Source of the DNA: Saccharopolyspora soli
Lineage (GTDB): Bacteria; Actinomycetota; Actinomycetes; Mycobacteriales; Pseudonocardiaceae
Length of the DNA: 64,000 bases
Direction: 5' to 3'
Assembly (NCBI RefSeq): GCF_022678645.1
Contig: NZ_JALBWV010000003.1
Coordinates: 1-64,000, forward strand
This document shows, piece by piece, positions 32,609 to 41,170 of this stretch. The notes beneath the pieces were generated by a model. The model made no database searches. It was not told the origin of the DNA and was given only the letters and a program-made list of their open reading frames with translations. The translations under genes and the position numbers were made by a program. Position 1 is the first letter of the stretch. Every line of letters begins with the position of its first letter.

Positions 32609-33589
32609 TCATCGCGGGTAGATGTCGGGCAGGCCGAAGGCCGGGAACAGGCTGACGTCGAAGAACGCGACGGTGTGCTTGATCGCGGCACCTTCGAAGT
32701 CCAGCACTTGCAGGTGGAACGGCCGGAATTCGCCGTCGGGTTCGCGCATGTAGACGCCGAAGGCGAGCTGGCCGTTGGCGTGGGCGGGCAGCAGCCGCAT
32801 GTCGTCCGGCCCGGCCGGGCACTGCGCGTCGACCAGGCGACCGATCTGCTCGGCACCGCGCACCCAGGTGAGGAACGGCGGCATCTCCCAGACCGCGTCC
32901 GCGGTGAACAGCTGCACGATGGCTTGGATGTCCTTGGCCTCGAAGGCCGCCACGTAGCGGTCCAGCAACTGCTGCTGCTCGGCGGTCAGCGATTCGGCGG
33001 TGTCCGCTTCCGACGGCTTGACCTGGTCGAGCTGGGTGCGGGCGCGTTGCAGGATGCTGTTGACCGCTGTCGTGCTGGTGCCGAGTGCGTCAGCCACCTC
33101 GGATGCCTTCCACTTCAGCACCTCGCGCAGGATCAGCACCGCGCGCTGCCGGGCGGGCAGGTGTTGCAGGGCCGCGACGAACGCCAGCCGGGTGCTCTCC
33201 CGCACGCCGACGATCGTCGCCGGATCGGTGTGGTCGTCGACGATCATGGCGTCCGGGATCGGCTCCAGCCACGGCACCTCGGACGACTCGACCAGTTCGC
33301 CGCCGGCGTCGTCGGCGGGTCCGCCCAGGCCGGTCGGCAGCGGTCGGCGCTTGCGGTTCTCCAACGCCGTCAGGCAGGTGGTGGTGGCGATCCGGTACAG
33401 CCAGGTGCGCAGCGACGACCGGCCCTCGAACCGGTCGTAAGCGCGCCAGGCCCGCAGGTAGGTCTCCTGCACCAGGTCCTCGGCGTCGTGCAGCGAGCCG
33501 AGCATCCGGTAGCAGTGCGCCAGCAGTTCCCGTCGAAACGGGTCGGCCTGCGCGACGAAATCGTCGTCGACCATCGTTGAGGTGGTCAT
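32609..33589 (-). CDS. ECF sigma factor with C-terminal SnoaL-like domain
   Basis: 326 residues. Region 2 (ELLAHCYRMLGSLHDAEDLVQETYLRAW...RTWLYRIATTTCLTALE) and region 4 (LPARQRAVLILREVLKWKASEVADALGTSTTAVNSILQRA) are clear. About 130 further residues (DRYVAAFEAKDIQAIVQLFTADAVWEMPP...) form a SnoaL/NTF2-like domain. This matches the SigG/SigJ-type extended ECF group, where the extra domain controls activity in place of a separate anti-sigma factor. No anti-sigma gene is adjacent, which fits. ATG 33589. Its regulon is unknown. Confidence 0.85.
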   Translation of the reverse strand: MTTSTMVDDDFVAQADPFRRELLAHCYRMLGSLHDAEDLVQETYLRAWRAYDRFEGRSSLRTWLYRIATTTCLTALENRKRRPLPTGLGGPADDAGGELVESSEVPWLEPIPDAMIVDDHTDPATIVGVRESTRLAFVAALQHLPARQRAVLILREVLKWKASEVADALGTSTTAVNSILQRARTQLDQVKPSEADTAESLTAEQQQLLDRYVAAFEAKDIQAIVQLFTADAVWEMPPFLTWVRGAEQIGRLVDAQCPAGPDDMRLLPAHANGQLAFGVYMREPDGEFRPFHLQVLDFEGAAIKHTVAFFDVSLFPAFGLPDIYPR

Positions 33590-33840
33590 AGCTGTGCCCT
33601 TCCGGCTGCCATACCTGTGATTTTGGGACTCCGCTCAGTGCACGAGCCAGCCGAACGGGTCAATCTCGACAGTAGTCGAACCCACCGACAGAACCGGTGT
33701 CATCGGACCTGGATCCAGCACCGGAATGCGAGCTCTGCTGAGCGGCGTCGGCGAGGCTGGTGCGACAGCGCGGGCGGCTGGGGCAGGATCACCGGGCAGC
33801 GGTTGGATCTTCTCGATCCGGATGTCCGAGGAGGGGTGGG

Positions 33841-35082
33841 ATGTACTCTCGCGCGCTCGCGCCGCGTCGTGCCGTGGTGGTCGGGGCCGGGATGGTCGGG
33901 TTGTCCACGGCATGGTTCTTGCAGGAGCACGGCTTGGAGGTGGTGGGGCTCGACCGCAGCGGGGTCGCGGCGGGCGCGTCGTGGGGCAATGCGGGATGGC
34001 TGACGCCGTGCATGGCGGTACCGCTGGCCGAGCCCGGTGTGCTGTCCTCGGCGGTGCGGTCGCTGGGCGATCCGAACGCGCCGCTGCACGTGCCGTTGCG
34101 CCCGGACCCCGCGGTGCTGACCTTCCTGGCGAAGTTCGCGGCCCGCTGCACGCCGCGGGCATGGCGGCGTTCGATGGCGGCGTTGGTGCCGGTCAACCGG
34201 TTGGCGTTGGAGACCTTCGACGAGCTGACGGCGGGCGGCGTCGCGGCGAGCACGCGCAACGGTCCGATCGTCGTCGGTTTCGCGGGATCGGCGCACAGCG
34301 TGGAGCTGTTGCACGAACTGGACGAAGTGCGCAGCGCCGGATTCGACGTGCACTACGAGCGGATCGAGGAACCGCACGTTCCGCAGTTGTCCGGGCAGAT
34401 CACCGAGGTCCTGCGCATCGATGGCCAGCGGCACTTCGAGCCCGGTCCGTTCGTGCAGGCGCTCGCTGATTCGGTGCGGGAGCGCGGCGGGCGGATCGTG
34501 TCCGGCGCCGAGGTGCGGGCCCTGCGGCACGGGCCGGGTGGCATCGCCGTGGAGACGTTCACCGGACCGCCGGAAAGGGCCGATGTCGTGGTGGTGGCGA
34601 CCGGGGCGTGGCTGCCGGAACTGGCGCGGCGGCTGGGCGTGCGCCCGCAGGTGCAGGCAGGTCGTGGGTACTCGTTCAGCGTCGCGACCGAAGAACCGGC
34701 CGAGACTCCGATATACCTACCGGCCGCGCGGGTGGCATGCACCCCGTACCAGGGACGGCTGCGCATCGCCGGAACGATGGAGTTCCGCAACCCGGACGAC
34801 CCGCTGCAACCCGCGCGGGTCGCAGCGATCGTGCGATCGGTGCGGCCGCTGCTGTCCGGTGTGGACTGGTCGGATCTGCGGGACGTGTGGGTGGGGCCGC
34901 GTCCGATGACGCCGGACGGGCTGCCGGTGCTCGGGCCGACGAGACTGCCGGGCGTCTACGTCGCGGGCGGGCACGGGATGTGGGGTGCCACGCTCGGCCC
35001 GATCAGCGGGAAGCTGCTGGCCGAACGGATCGTCACCGGTAGCACGCCCGCGCAGCTGCGGCCCTTCGATCCGCTGCGCTGA
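33841..35082 (+). CDS. FAD-dependent oxidoreductase (DadA-like D-amino-acid dehydrogenase family)
   Basis: 413 residues. The dinucleotide-binding motif VVVGAGMVGLSTAWFLQ starts at about residue 12, followed by LDRSGVAAGASWGNAGWL, typical of DadA and related amine oxidases. The C-terminal DVWVGPRPMTPDGLPVLGP and YVAGGHGMWGATLGPISGKL close the FAD site. It probably oxidises a D-amino acid or secondary amine, passing electrons to quinone or oxygen. ATG 33841 follows GAGGAGGGG. It is convergent with the siderophore-interacting protein (three bases between stops) and divergent from the sigma factor. Confidence 0.85.
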   Translation: MYSRALAPRRAVVVGAGMVGLSTAWFLQEHGLEVVGLDRSGVAAGASWGNAGWLTPCMAVPLAEPGVLSSAVRSLGDPNAPLHVPLRPDPAVLTFLAKFAARCTPRAWRRSMAALVPVNRLALETFDELTAGGVAASTRNGPIVVGFAGSAHSVELLHELDEVRSAGFDVHYERIEEPHVPQLSGQITEVLRIDGQRHFEPGPFVQALADSVRERGGRIVSGAEVRALRHGPGGIAVETFTGPPERADVVVVATGAWLPELARRLGVRPQVQAGRGYSFSVATEEPAETPIYLPAARVACTPYQGRLRIAGTMEFRNPDDPLQPARVAAIVRSVRPLLSGVDWSDLRDVWVGPRPMTPDGLPVLGPTRLPGVYVAGGHGMWGATLGPISGKLLAERIVTGSTPAQLRPFDPLR

Positions 35083-35085
35083 CCG

Positions 35086-36006
35086 TCAGCTGTGGCCGTG
35101 GCGCCAGTAGCCCATGAACGCGACGGCCTGCTTCGGAATGCCGTAGTCGCGGACCAGCAGTTGGCGCAGCCGCTTGATGACGGCAGCCTCGCCCGCCAGC
35201 CAGCCGTAGAACTGGCCGGGTGCGGCATCGTCCGCGGGCACGTCCCACAATGTCGCGGCATCCACGTCGACCTCGTCGAGGTCCGCCACGCCACCACGCG
35301 ACCGGGGGTGCAACTCGTCGAGCGCCGCGGCGACGCCTTCCTCCAGCAACTTGCCGTGCGGTGCGCTCGCGCAGCGTGGGAACCAGCGCACCTCGACCCC
35401 GTCGGGCACGGCCCACTCCTGCCGGTCGTGCTCCTCGGGCACCTCCAGGCAGACGATGCCCCGAGCGCACGGCGGCAAGGTCTCGACGATGGAGGCGACC
35501 GCGGGCACCGCGGTCTCGTCACCGGCCAGCACCAGGTGGCTGGCCGATGCGGGCGGCGCCCACTCGCAGCCCCACATGCGTCCGGTGCCCGGCCGGTCCG
35601 GGCCGAGCACGCCGATTTCGTCGCCGGGGCGGGCCGTCGCGGCCCACGTGGCGGCAGGCCCGCTGTGCCCACCCGGACCGCCGTGCAGCACGAAGTCGAT
35701 GTCGAGTTCGGCGGGTTCGGGCCGGTAGGAGCGGACGGTGTAGGTGCGCAGGACGGGACGGATCTCGTCGGGCAGCGCCAACCACTGCTGGTACCAGTCC
35801 GGTCCGTTCGGGAAGTCCGCCAGGGTGCGGCCGGGCTGCGCGAGCACCAGCTTGATCCGCTGGTCGACGCCGCCCGCGCCGAAATCGCTCAGGCACTCGG
35901 CGGTGAAGGTGAGCCGGACGAAGCTGGGGCCGAGTCGCCGCACCCGCGCCACTTCGACGGGGAACAACCGGTATACGGGCTTGTGCCCGGTCCGCGTACC
36001 TGCCAT
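35086..36006 (-). CDS. Siderophore-interacting protein (NAD(P)H-dependent ferric-siderophore reductase)
   Basis: 306 residues. RLTFTAECLSDFG, RTYTVRSYRPEPAELDIDFVLHG and GPAATWAATARPGDEIGVLGP form the FAD-binding part. HLVLAGDETAVPAVASIVETL, then a C-terminal FYGWLAGEAAVIKRLRQLL and FMGYWRHGHS, complete the SIP domain. It reduces Fe(III) in an imported siderophore to release iron in the cytoplasm. The start (ATG 36006) is 24 bases from an IdeR/DmdR1-type iron box shared with the divergent binding-protein gene. Confidence 0.9.
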   Translation of the reverse strand: MAGTRTGHKPVYRLFPVEVARVRRLGPSFVRLTFTAECLSDFGAGGVDQRIKLVLAQPGRTLADFPNGPDWYQQWLALPDEIRPVLRTYTVRSYRPEPAELDIDFVLHGGPGGHSGPAATWAATARPGDEIGVLGPDRPGTGRMWGCEWAPPASASHLVLAGDETAVPAVASIVETLPPCARGIVCLEVPEEHDRQEWAVPDGVEVRWFPRCASAPHGKLLEEGVAAALDELHPRSRGGVADLDEVDVDAATLWDVPADDAAPGQFYGWLAGEAAVIKRLRQLLVRDYGIPKQAVAFMGYWRHGHS

Positions 36007-36029
36007 CGGAAACCTCCCGAGATCAGGTG

Positions 36030-36048
36030 CTAGGTTAGCCTAGCCTTA
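36030..36048. promoter_or_regulatory. Iron box (IdeR/DmdR1 operator)
   Basis: CTAGGTTAGCCTAGCCTTA matches 16 of 19 positions of the actinobacterial IdeR/DmdR1 consensus TTAGGTTAGSCTAACCTAA. It lies between the divergent siderophore-interacting-protein and siderophore-binding lipoprotein genes, so iron-loaded repressor would shut both off. Confidence 0.85.
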
Positions 36049-36066
36049 CGAAAATGGGAGGTTGGT

Positions 36067-37068
36067 GTGCGTCACAAAATCCGAGCCGCTGCCGCGTCGC
36101 TCGTCGTCGCCGGTGCGTTATCGGCATGCGCCTCGCCTGGTCAGGGCGACCAGGGTGGCACCGGTTGGTCCTACACCGATGATCGGGGGATCACCGTCAA
36201 CGCGGCTGGGCGCCCGGAGCGGATCGTCGCGCAGGTCTCGGCGGCCGGTGCGCTCAAGGACTTCGGTGTCAACGTGGTCGGCACCTTCGGCCCGCTGGTG
36301 CGCGACGACGGCTCGACCGAGCCGGAAGCGGGCAGCATCGATCCCCGCCAGGTCACCGACGTCACCGGGCCCGGCTACGGCGAGGTGAACCTGGAACGGC
36401 TGACCGCACTGCACCCCGACCTGCTGGTCAGCGGCAAGTACGCGGAGTTCGCCGGGCTGTGGCACCTGGTCCAGGACCAGGAGGAGATGGTCAAGCGGAT
36501 CGTGCCGACGGTCGGCGTCCAGCAGTCCGGCATCGCGCTGCCCGAAGCCATCGCCAAGTACAAGGAACTGGCTCGCGCGCTCGGCGGCGACGTCGACTCG
36601 GCGCGGGTCAAGGACGACGAGGACAGGTTCAACGCCGCGGCGCAACGGCTGCGCGACATCGGGGCGCGGATGCGGGCCGAGGGCAAGTCGATCCTGGCCG
36701 TGGGCGGTACCAAGGACGAGTACTTCGTGGTGGTTCCGGCGCGCAACCCCGATCTGGACTACTACGTCAAGGAACTGGGCCTGCCGATCACCACGCCGCA
36801 GCACCCGGACGTCGCCGGTGGCGGTTACTTCGAGCGGCTGTCGTGGGAGAAGGCCAACGCCTACCCCGGCGACGTCCTGCTGTGGGATGCCCGGCCCGCG
36901 TCGATGAAACCGGAGCAGATGAAGCAGAACCCGGTGTTCGCGTCGCATCCGGCGGCTGCCGCGAACCGCTTCGTGGCGTGGGACGCCGTCGCGCCGATGA
37001 GTTACGCGAGCTATGCCGGGATCATGACCGAATTGGCCGATCAGCTGGAGGCCCAGTTGGCCCGCTGA
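36067..37068 (+). CDS. Iron-siderophore ABC transporter substrate-binding lipoprotein
   Basis: About 333 residues. A lipoprotein signal ends in LSAC with Cys21. The mature domain is a class III binding protein (WSYTDDRGITVNAAGRPERI, then LTALHPDLLVSGKYAEF and AVGGTKDEYFVV). It binds ferric siderophore outside the membrane. GTG 36067 lies just after GGGAGG. No permease or ATPase follows, so it must use a siderophore transporter encoded elsewhere. It shares the iron box with the reductase gene. The 206 bases after it hold no recognisable gene. Confidence 0.87.
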   Translation: MRHKIRAAAASLVVAGALSACASPGQGDQGGTGWSYTDDRGITVNAAGRPERIVAQVSAAGALKDFGVNVVGTFGPLVRDDGSTEPEAGSIDPRQVTDVTGPGYGEVNLERLTALHPDLLVSGKYAEFAGLWHLVQDQEEMVKRIVPTVGVQQSGIALPEAIAKYKELARALGGDVDSARVKDDEDRFNAAAQRLRDIGARMRAEGKSILAVGGTKDEYFVVVPARNPDLDYYVKELGLPITTPQHPDVAGGGYFERLSWEKANAYPGDVLLWDARPASMKPEQMKQNPVFASHPAAAANRFVAWDAVAPMSYASYAGIMTELADQLEAQLAR

Positions 37069-37274
37069 CCCACAGCGGAGTCCGATGTGGACGGTGGCAT
37101 CGGCGGCACGTCCGCTCGGTTCGGTCGTTGGCGGAGGTATCCTCACGGATCGGTCGCCTTCCCGCTGGGCGCCCGGAAGCACGGACTGGCTCAGTTGCAC
37201 GACCTCGCGCAGCTGTCGAGGATCGTCGTCGGGTCGGGCCCGCACATGGGTGCGACCTCGACGGAGGGAACTGG

Positions 37275-38918
37275 ATGTACGTGCGCGAAGCAATCGGCCA
37301 GGTACTGCACCAGCTCGGGGTGCGAACTGCGTTCGGCGTGGTGGGCAGCGCGAACTTCCACTACACCAACGCGCTCATCACGGCTGGTGTCAAGTTCGTC
37401 GCAGCGCGCCACGAAGGCGGTGCCGCGGTGATGGCGGATGCGTATGCGCGTCTCACGGGCGAGGTCAGCGTGCTGTCCGTGCACCAGGGCTGCGGATACA
37501 CCAACTCGTTGACCGGGGTGGCGGAAGCCGCCAAGAGCGGCACCCCGCTCCTCGTGCTCGCTCCGGAGGCCACCGAACCCACCTCCAACTTCTTCGTCGA
37601 ACAGGGCGAGATCGCCAGGGCGCTGGGCGCCGTTCCGCTGCGCGTGCGGTCCGCTGCCACAGCCGTCGCCGACGTCACGCGAGCCTACGAGGTATGCACC
37701 CAGCAACGCCGCACCGTCGTGCTGAACGTGCCGATCGACATCCAGGACCAGGAACTTCCGGACCAGCCGATCCCGACCGACAGGCGGGTGGTCGTCGGGC
37801 CGACCAGCCCGGCCGACGCCGAGGTCGAGCGGTTCGCGACGTTGCTCGAAGAGGCTCGACGGCCGGTTTTCGTGGCAGGTCGGGGCGCGAGGTCTCCGGA
37901 GGCTCGTGCCGCGCTGCTGGCGCTGGCCGAGCAAGCGGGCGCTGTGTTGGCGACGTCGGCGGTCGCTCGGGGACTGTTCAACGGCGAGCCCTGGAACATC
38001 GACGTGGCTGGCGGCTTCTCCACACCACTCGCCGCGGAGCTGATCTCCGGTGCCGACCTCATCGTTGGCTGGGGATGCGGACTCAACATGTGGACGATGC
38101 GGCACGGCCGGTTGATCGGTGCGGACTGCGCCGTCGTCCAAGTGGACATCGACCGAACCGCCATTGGTCGGCACCGCCAGGTCGACCTCGGACTTTGGGG
38201 TGACGTGGCAGAAACCGCGCGGGTGGTGACCACGTCGCTCGCGGGGCGCGGTGCTCTGCGGGCGGGATATCGGACCGCCGACGTCCGGGCCCGCATCGAG
38301 CGACAGGGCCGGTGGGAGCAGGTCCCCTTCGACGATGAAAGCGCCGACGGCCGCATTGATCCCAGAACCCTGACCGTGGAGATCAACAGGATTCTCCCGC
38401 GAGAGCGCACAGTCTCGGTGGACTCCGGCAACTTCATGGGCTATCCGAGCATGTACCTCGACGTCCCGGACGAGAACGGCTTCTGCTTCACCCAGGCGTT
38501 CCAATCGGTGGGCCTAGGGCTGTCCACGGCCATCGGCGCTGCCCTGGCCCGTCCGGATCGGCTGCCGGTCGCGGCCTGCGGTGATGGCGGGTTCCTGATG
38601 GGCATTGCCGAGTTGGAGACGGTCGGTCGACTGGGGCTGCCGATGCTGGTGATCGTCTACAACGACGCCATGTACGGCGCGGAAGTCCACCACTTCGCGG
38701 ACAGCGGCGCGCCGCTTGGCGCAGTGCGCTTCCCGGACAGCGATCTGGCGGCGATCGCCAGGGGGTACGGATACCAGGCGCTGACCGTGACCCGCCGCGA
38801 AGACCTCGCCCCGCTCAACGACTGGGTGGACGATCCCGGCCGGTGCCCGATGGTCATCGACGCCAAGGTCACCACCAACTCCGGCTCCTGGTGGCTCGCG
38901 GAAGCCTTCGGGCACTGA
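37275..38918 (+). CDS. Thiamine-diphosphate-dependent enzyme (acetolactate synthase large-subunit-like)
   Basis: 547 residues with the three-domain order of the POX/AHAS family. The catalytic Glu47 is in ARHEGGAAVMADAYARLTG. The middle domain has PVFVAGRGARSPEARAALL. The TPP/Mg motif CGDGGFLMGIAELETV (about 435-450) is followed by YNDAMYGAEVHHF. ATG 37275 follows GGAGGG. The substrate is uncertain: it is not the biosynthetic IlvB (no ilvN nearby) and could be a decarboxylase or carboligase of a catabolic or secondary pathway. An FGE gene starts 54 bases downstream on the same strand. Confidence 0.85.
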   Translation: MYVREAIGQVLHQLGVRTAFGVVGSANFHYTNALITAGVKFVAARHEGGAAVMADAYARLTGEVSVLSVHQGCGYTNSLTGVAEAAKSGTPLLVLAPEATEPTSNFFVEQGEIARALGAVPLRVRSAATAVADVTRAYEVCTQQRRTVVLNVPIDIQDQELPDQPIPTDRRVVVGPTSPADAEVERFATLLEEARRPVFVAGRGARSPEARAALLALAEQAGAVLATSAVARGLFNGEPWNIDVAGGFSTPLAAELISGADLIVGWGCGLNMWTMRHGRLIGADCAVVQVDIDRTAIGRHRQVDLGLWGDVAETARVVTTSLAGRGALRAGYRTADVRARIERQGRWEQVPFDDESADGRIDPRTLTVEINRILPRERTVSVDSGNFMGYPSMYLDVPDENGFCFTQAFQSVGLGLSTAIGAALARPDRLPVAACGDGGFLMGIAELETVGRLGLPMLVIVYNDAMYGAEVHHFADSGAPLGAVRFPDSDLAAIARGYGYQALTVTRREDLAPLNDWVDDPGRCPMVIDAKVTTNSGSWWLAEAFGH

Positions 38919-38972
38919 GAGCGGTTCCGGCAAGTCGCCTACTTTGGACCGTGGAGTAGGAGGTGTCCCAGC

Positions 38973-39860
38973 GTGTCCCAGTGTTGTCCGCCGTCTCGTT
39001 CCGCCGCGCACTCCGGCCCAGCTCAGGACGTGCGTCCGGCTCGCGCCGCCGACTCCGAGGGCTTGGTCGTGCTGCCCGGCGGGACGTTCCGGATGGGAAC
39101 AGTCGACAAAGACGGCTTCCCCGAGGACCACGAGGGGCCGGTGCGTGCGGTGACCGTCGCGCCGTTCGCGATCGACGCCTGCTGCGTCTCGAACGCGCGG
39201 TTCGCCGAGTTCGTGGACGCGACCGGGTTTCGCACCGAGGCGGAGACGTTCGGCTGGACCTACGTGTTCGCCAAGTTCGTGCCGGGTCAGCTGCGGAAGA
39301 GTTCACCGCGACCGCAGCAGACACCGTGGTGGTGCGGCGTGTCCGGGGCGTACTGGCGTGCGCCGGAAGGGCCCGGCAGCACCGTCGAAGACCGGTGGGA
39401 CCACCCCGTCGTGCACATCTCGTGGCATGACGCGATGGCCTACTGCAGGTGGGCGGGTCGGCGGTTGCCGACCGAGGTCGAGTGGGAGTACGCCGCCCGA
39501 GGTGGGCTGGACCAGGCGCGGTACCCCTGGGGCGACGAGCTCACCCCCGGCGGGGAGCACCGGTGCAACATCTGGCAGGGGAACTTCCCGGTGCGCAATA
39601 CCGCGGAAGACGGCTACCTCGGTACCGCGCCCGCGGACGCCTACCAACCGAACGGCTTCGGCCTGTACAACGTGTCGGGCAACGTGTGGGAATGGTGTGC
39701 CGACTGGTTCGATCCAGGGCAGACCGGCCGGGCGATGCGCGGCGGGTCGTACCTGTGCCACGACTCGTACTGCAACCGCTACCGGGTCGCCGCCCGCACC
39801 GCGAACACGCCCGACAGCTCCAGCGGAAACCTGGGTTTCCGCACCGCCGCCGACGTCTGA
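38973..39860 (+). CDS. Formylglycine-generating enzyme (FGE/SUMF1 family)
   Basis: 295 residues. VVLPGGTFRMGTVDKDGFPEDHEGP opens the domain. PVVHISWHDAMAYCRWAGRRLPTEVEWEYAARGG and GNVWEWCADWF follow. GGSYLCHDSYCNRYR carries the Cys262/Cys267 pair that binds copper in aerobic FGE, so this is a true FGE rather than a catalytically different paralogue. It oxidises Cys to formylglycine in type-I sulfatases (CxPxR motif). GTG 38973 follows AGGAGGT by eight bases. No sulfatase gene is in the window; its substrate must be encoded elsewhere. Confidence 0.9.
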   Translation: MSQCCPPSRSAAHSGPAQDVRPARAADSEGLVVLPGGTFRMGTVDKDGFPEDHEGPVRAVTVAPFAIDACCVSNARFAEFVDATGFRTEAETFGWTYVFAKFVPGQLRKSSPRPQQTPWWCGVSGAYWRAPEGPGSTVEDRWDHPVVHISWHDAMAYCRWAGRRLPTEVEWEYAARGGLDQARYPWGDELTPGGEHRCNIWQGNFPVRNTAEDGYLGTAPADAYQPNGFGLYNVSGNVWEWCADWFDPGQTGRAMRGGSYLCHDSYCNRYRVAARTANTPDSSSGNLGFRTAADV

Positions 39861-39866
39861 CCGCGG

Positions 39867-40442
39867 CTACTGGACCAGGGAGTCGACGAGGGTCTTGGCG
39901 ATGTTCGCCAGTTGCTCGCGGTCGTGGTGCACGCGCTCCATCACGGCGATGCCCCTGGTCGTGGTGACCACCAACCGGGCGGCGTCGCGCGGGTCGACGG
40001 CGAGCGCCGCTTGGTCGTCGATCGTGGTCAGCGCGTGGTGGACGGTTTCCTCTAGGGCGTCGAGCAATTTGCGGACCACGGCTTCGACCTGCGGCGCCTC
40101 GATGCTGGCGTCGATGGCCGTGCGAGTCGACAGGCATCCCCTGGAGGGGCGTCCGAGGGTGATCGACCGGATGCAGTAGTCGAAGAAGGCCAGCAGCGCG
40201 CTCCGCTTGTCGGGCTCGCGCAACGATTCCGCGGCACCGGCGAGGAACTGGTCGGCGTAGCTGCGGAAGGCGCGGAGGAAGATCTCCTCCTTGCCGCCGT
40301 ACGCGTGGTAGAGCGACCCGCGCTGCACGCCGGTCGCCGCCGCCAGGTCGAGCATCGACGTCGCGCGGAAACCGCGTGTCCCGAAAACTTCCAGAGCGCG
40401 GCCGAGGGCCTGTTGCTCGTCGAAACGACGCACTCCCGCCAT
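39867..40442 (-). CDS. TetR/AcrR-family transcriptional regulator
   Basis: 191 residues, ATG 40442. The N-terminal HTH reads ALEVFGTRGFRATSMLDLAAATGVQRGSLYHAYGGKEEIFLRAF, a standard TetR DNA-binding domain; the rest is an all-helical ligand domain. The SnoaL-like gene lies upstream on the same strand (96-base gap), so the two are probably co-transcribed from a promoter with a TTTGACA/TGTCAAA palindrome. It is most likely an autorepressor that controls the SnoaL-like protein. Confidence 0.85.
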   Translation of the reverse strand: MAGVRRFDEQQALGRALEVFGTRGFRATSMLDLAAATGVQRGSLYHAYGGKEEIFLRAFRSYADQFLAGAAESLREPDKRSALLAFFDYCIRSITLGRPSRGCLSTRTAIDASIEAPQVEAVVRKLLDALEETVHHALTTIDDQAALAVDPRDAARLVVTTTRGIAVMERVHHDREQLANIAKTLVDSLVQ

Positions 40443-40538
40443 CTGTCCCCATCCACCTCGACCGGAGATGTGCGACTCGTCGATCCGCACATCGCAATGT
40501 TCGATCCCGCGTCGCGCGCAGCCCGAGGCGGGGTCCGG

Positions 40539-40952
40539 CTACGCCGAGGTCAGCTTCTGGAACAACTCCCACGAGGCGCGTTCGACCCAGTTGTGCAGCA
40601 ACTTGCCGTCCTCGCGCACCGCCCAGACCGCGGTGCCGGTGACGGCGATCTGCTGCCCGTCGGGTTCGGTGCCGAGCACGCCGTTGTTCTTGCCGTGCAG
40701 CCGCCACCTGGATGCGACCCGGCTTCCGTCCTCGTTCTGGAAGGTTTCGATGACCTCAAGTTCGAGATCGTGGACCTTGTCGAGGAAGGCGGCGATCCAC
40801 GTCTTGAAGTTCTCCCTGCCGACGATGTCCTCGCCAGCGTTGGTGATCACGAAGTCCTCGACCACGAACCGGTCGACCGCGTCGGGGTCGTGGCCGTTCC
40901 AGACCGCCTCCCAGAACGCCTCCACGATCTCGACCGAATTCCGGTGCCCCAC
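40539..40952 (-). CDS. SnoaL-like/NTF2-fold protein
   Basis: 137 residues. EIVEAFWEAVWNGHDPDAVDRFVVEDFVITNAGEDIVGRENF, then AVTGTAVWAVREDGKLLHNWVERASWELFQ, is the cone-shaped SnoaL/ester cyclase-like fold. Many members have unknown ligands; some are cyclases or epoxide hydrolases. GTG 40952 follows GGGAGAGA. It is the first gene of a unit with a TetR repressor behind a palindromic operator, so an inducible role in detoxification or metabolism of a small ligand is plausible but unproven. Confidence 0.78.
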   Translation of the reverse strand: MGHRNSVEIVEAFWEAVWNGHDPDAVDRFVVEDFVITNAGEDIVGRENFKTWIAAFLDKVHDLELEVIETFQNEDGSRVASRWRLHGKNNGVLGTEPDGQQIAVTGTAVWAVREDGKLLHNWVERASWELFQKLTSA

Positions 40953-40970
40953 TCGATCTCTCCCGAGCTT

Positions 40971-40990
40971 GTTTGACACTACTGTCAAAC
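40971..40990 (-). promoter_or_regulatory. TetR-type operator overlapping the SnoaL/TetR promoter
   Basis: GTTTGACACTACTGTCAAAC is a perfect palindrome of 8-bp half-sites with a four-base spacer. It lies 19 bases upstream of the SnoaL-like start and includes TTGACA (-35-like) on the minus strand. A TetR gene is downstream in the same unit, so autoregulation is the simplest reading. Confidence 0.7.
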
Positions 40991-41170
40991 ATACTTGCCG
41001 CCGCAACTCCCGTCCAGCGCCCCACCTGCGCTGTTGCGGTTGTTACAGAACGCGCACGTCTTCCGCGCGGGGCCAGGACATGACAGCGGCACCGTTGCTG
41101 GTGTTCGAGATTGGCGGCGTTGAGAGGACGGCCGGGATTGACAACGGGGACCAGGCAGGCTGGTGGCGGG

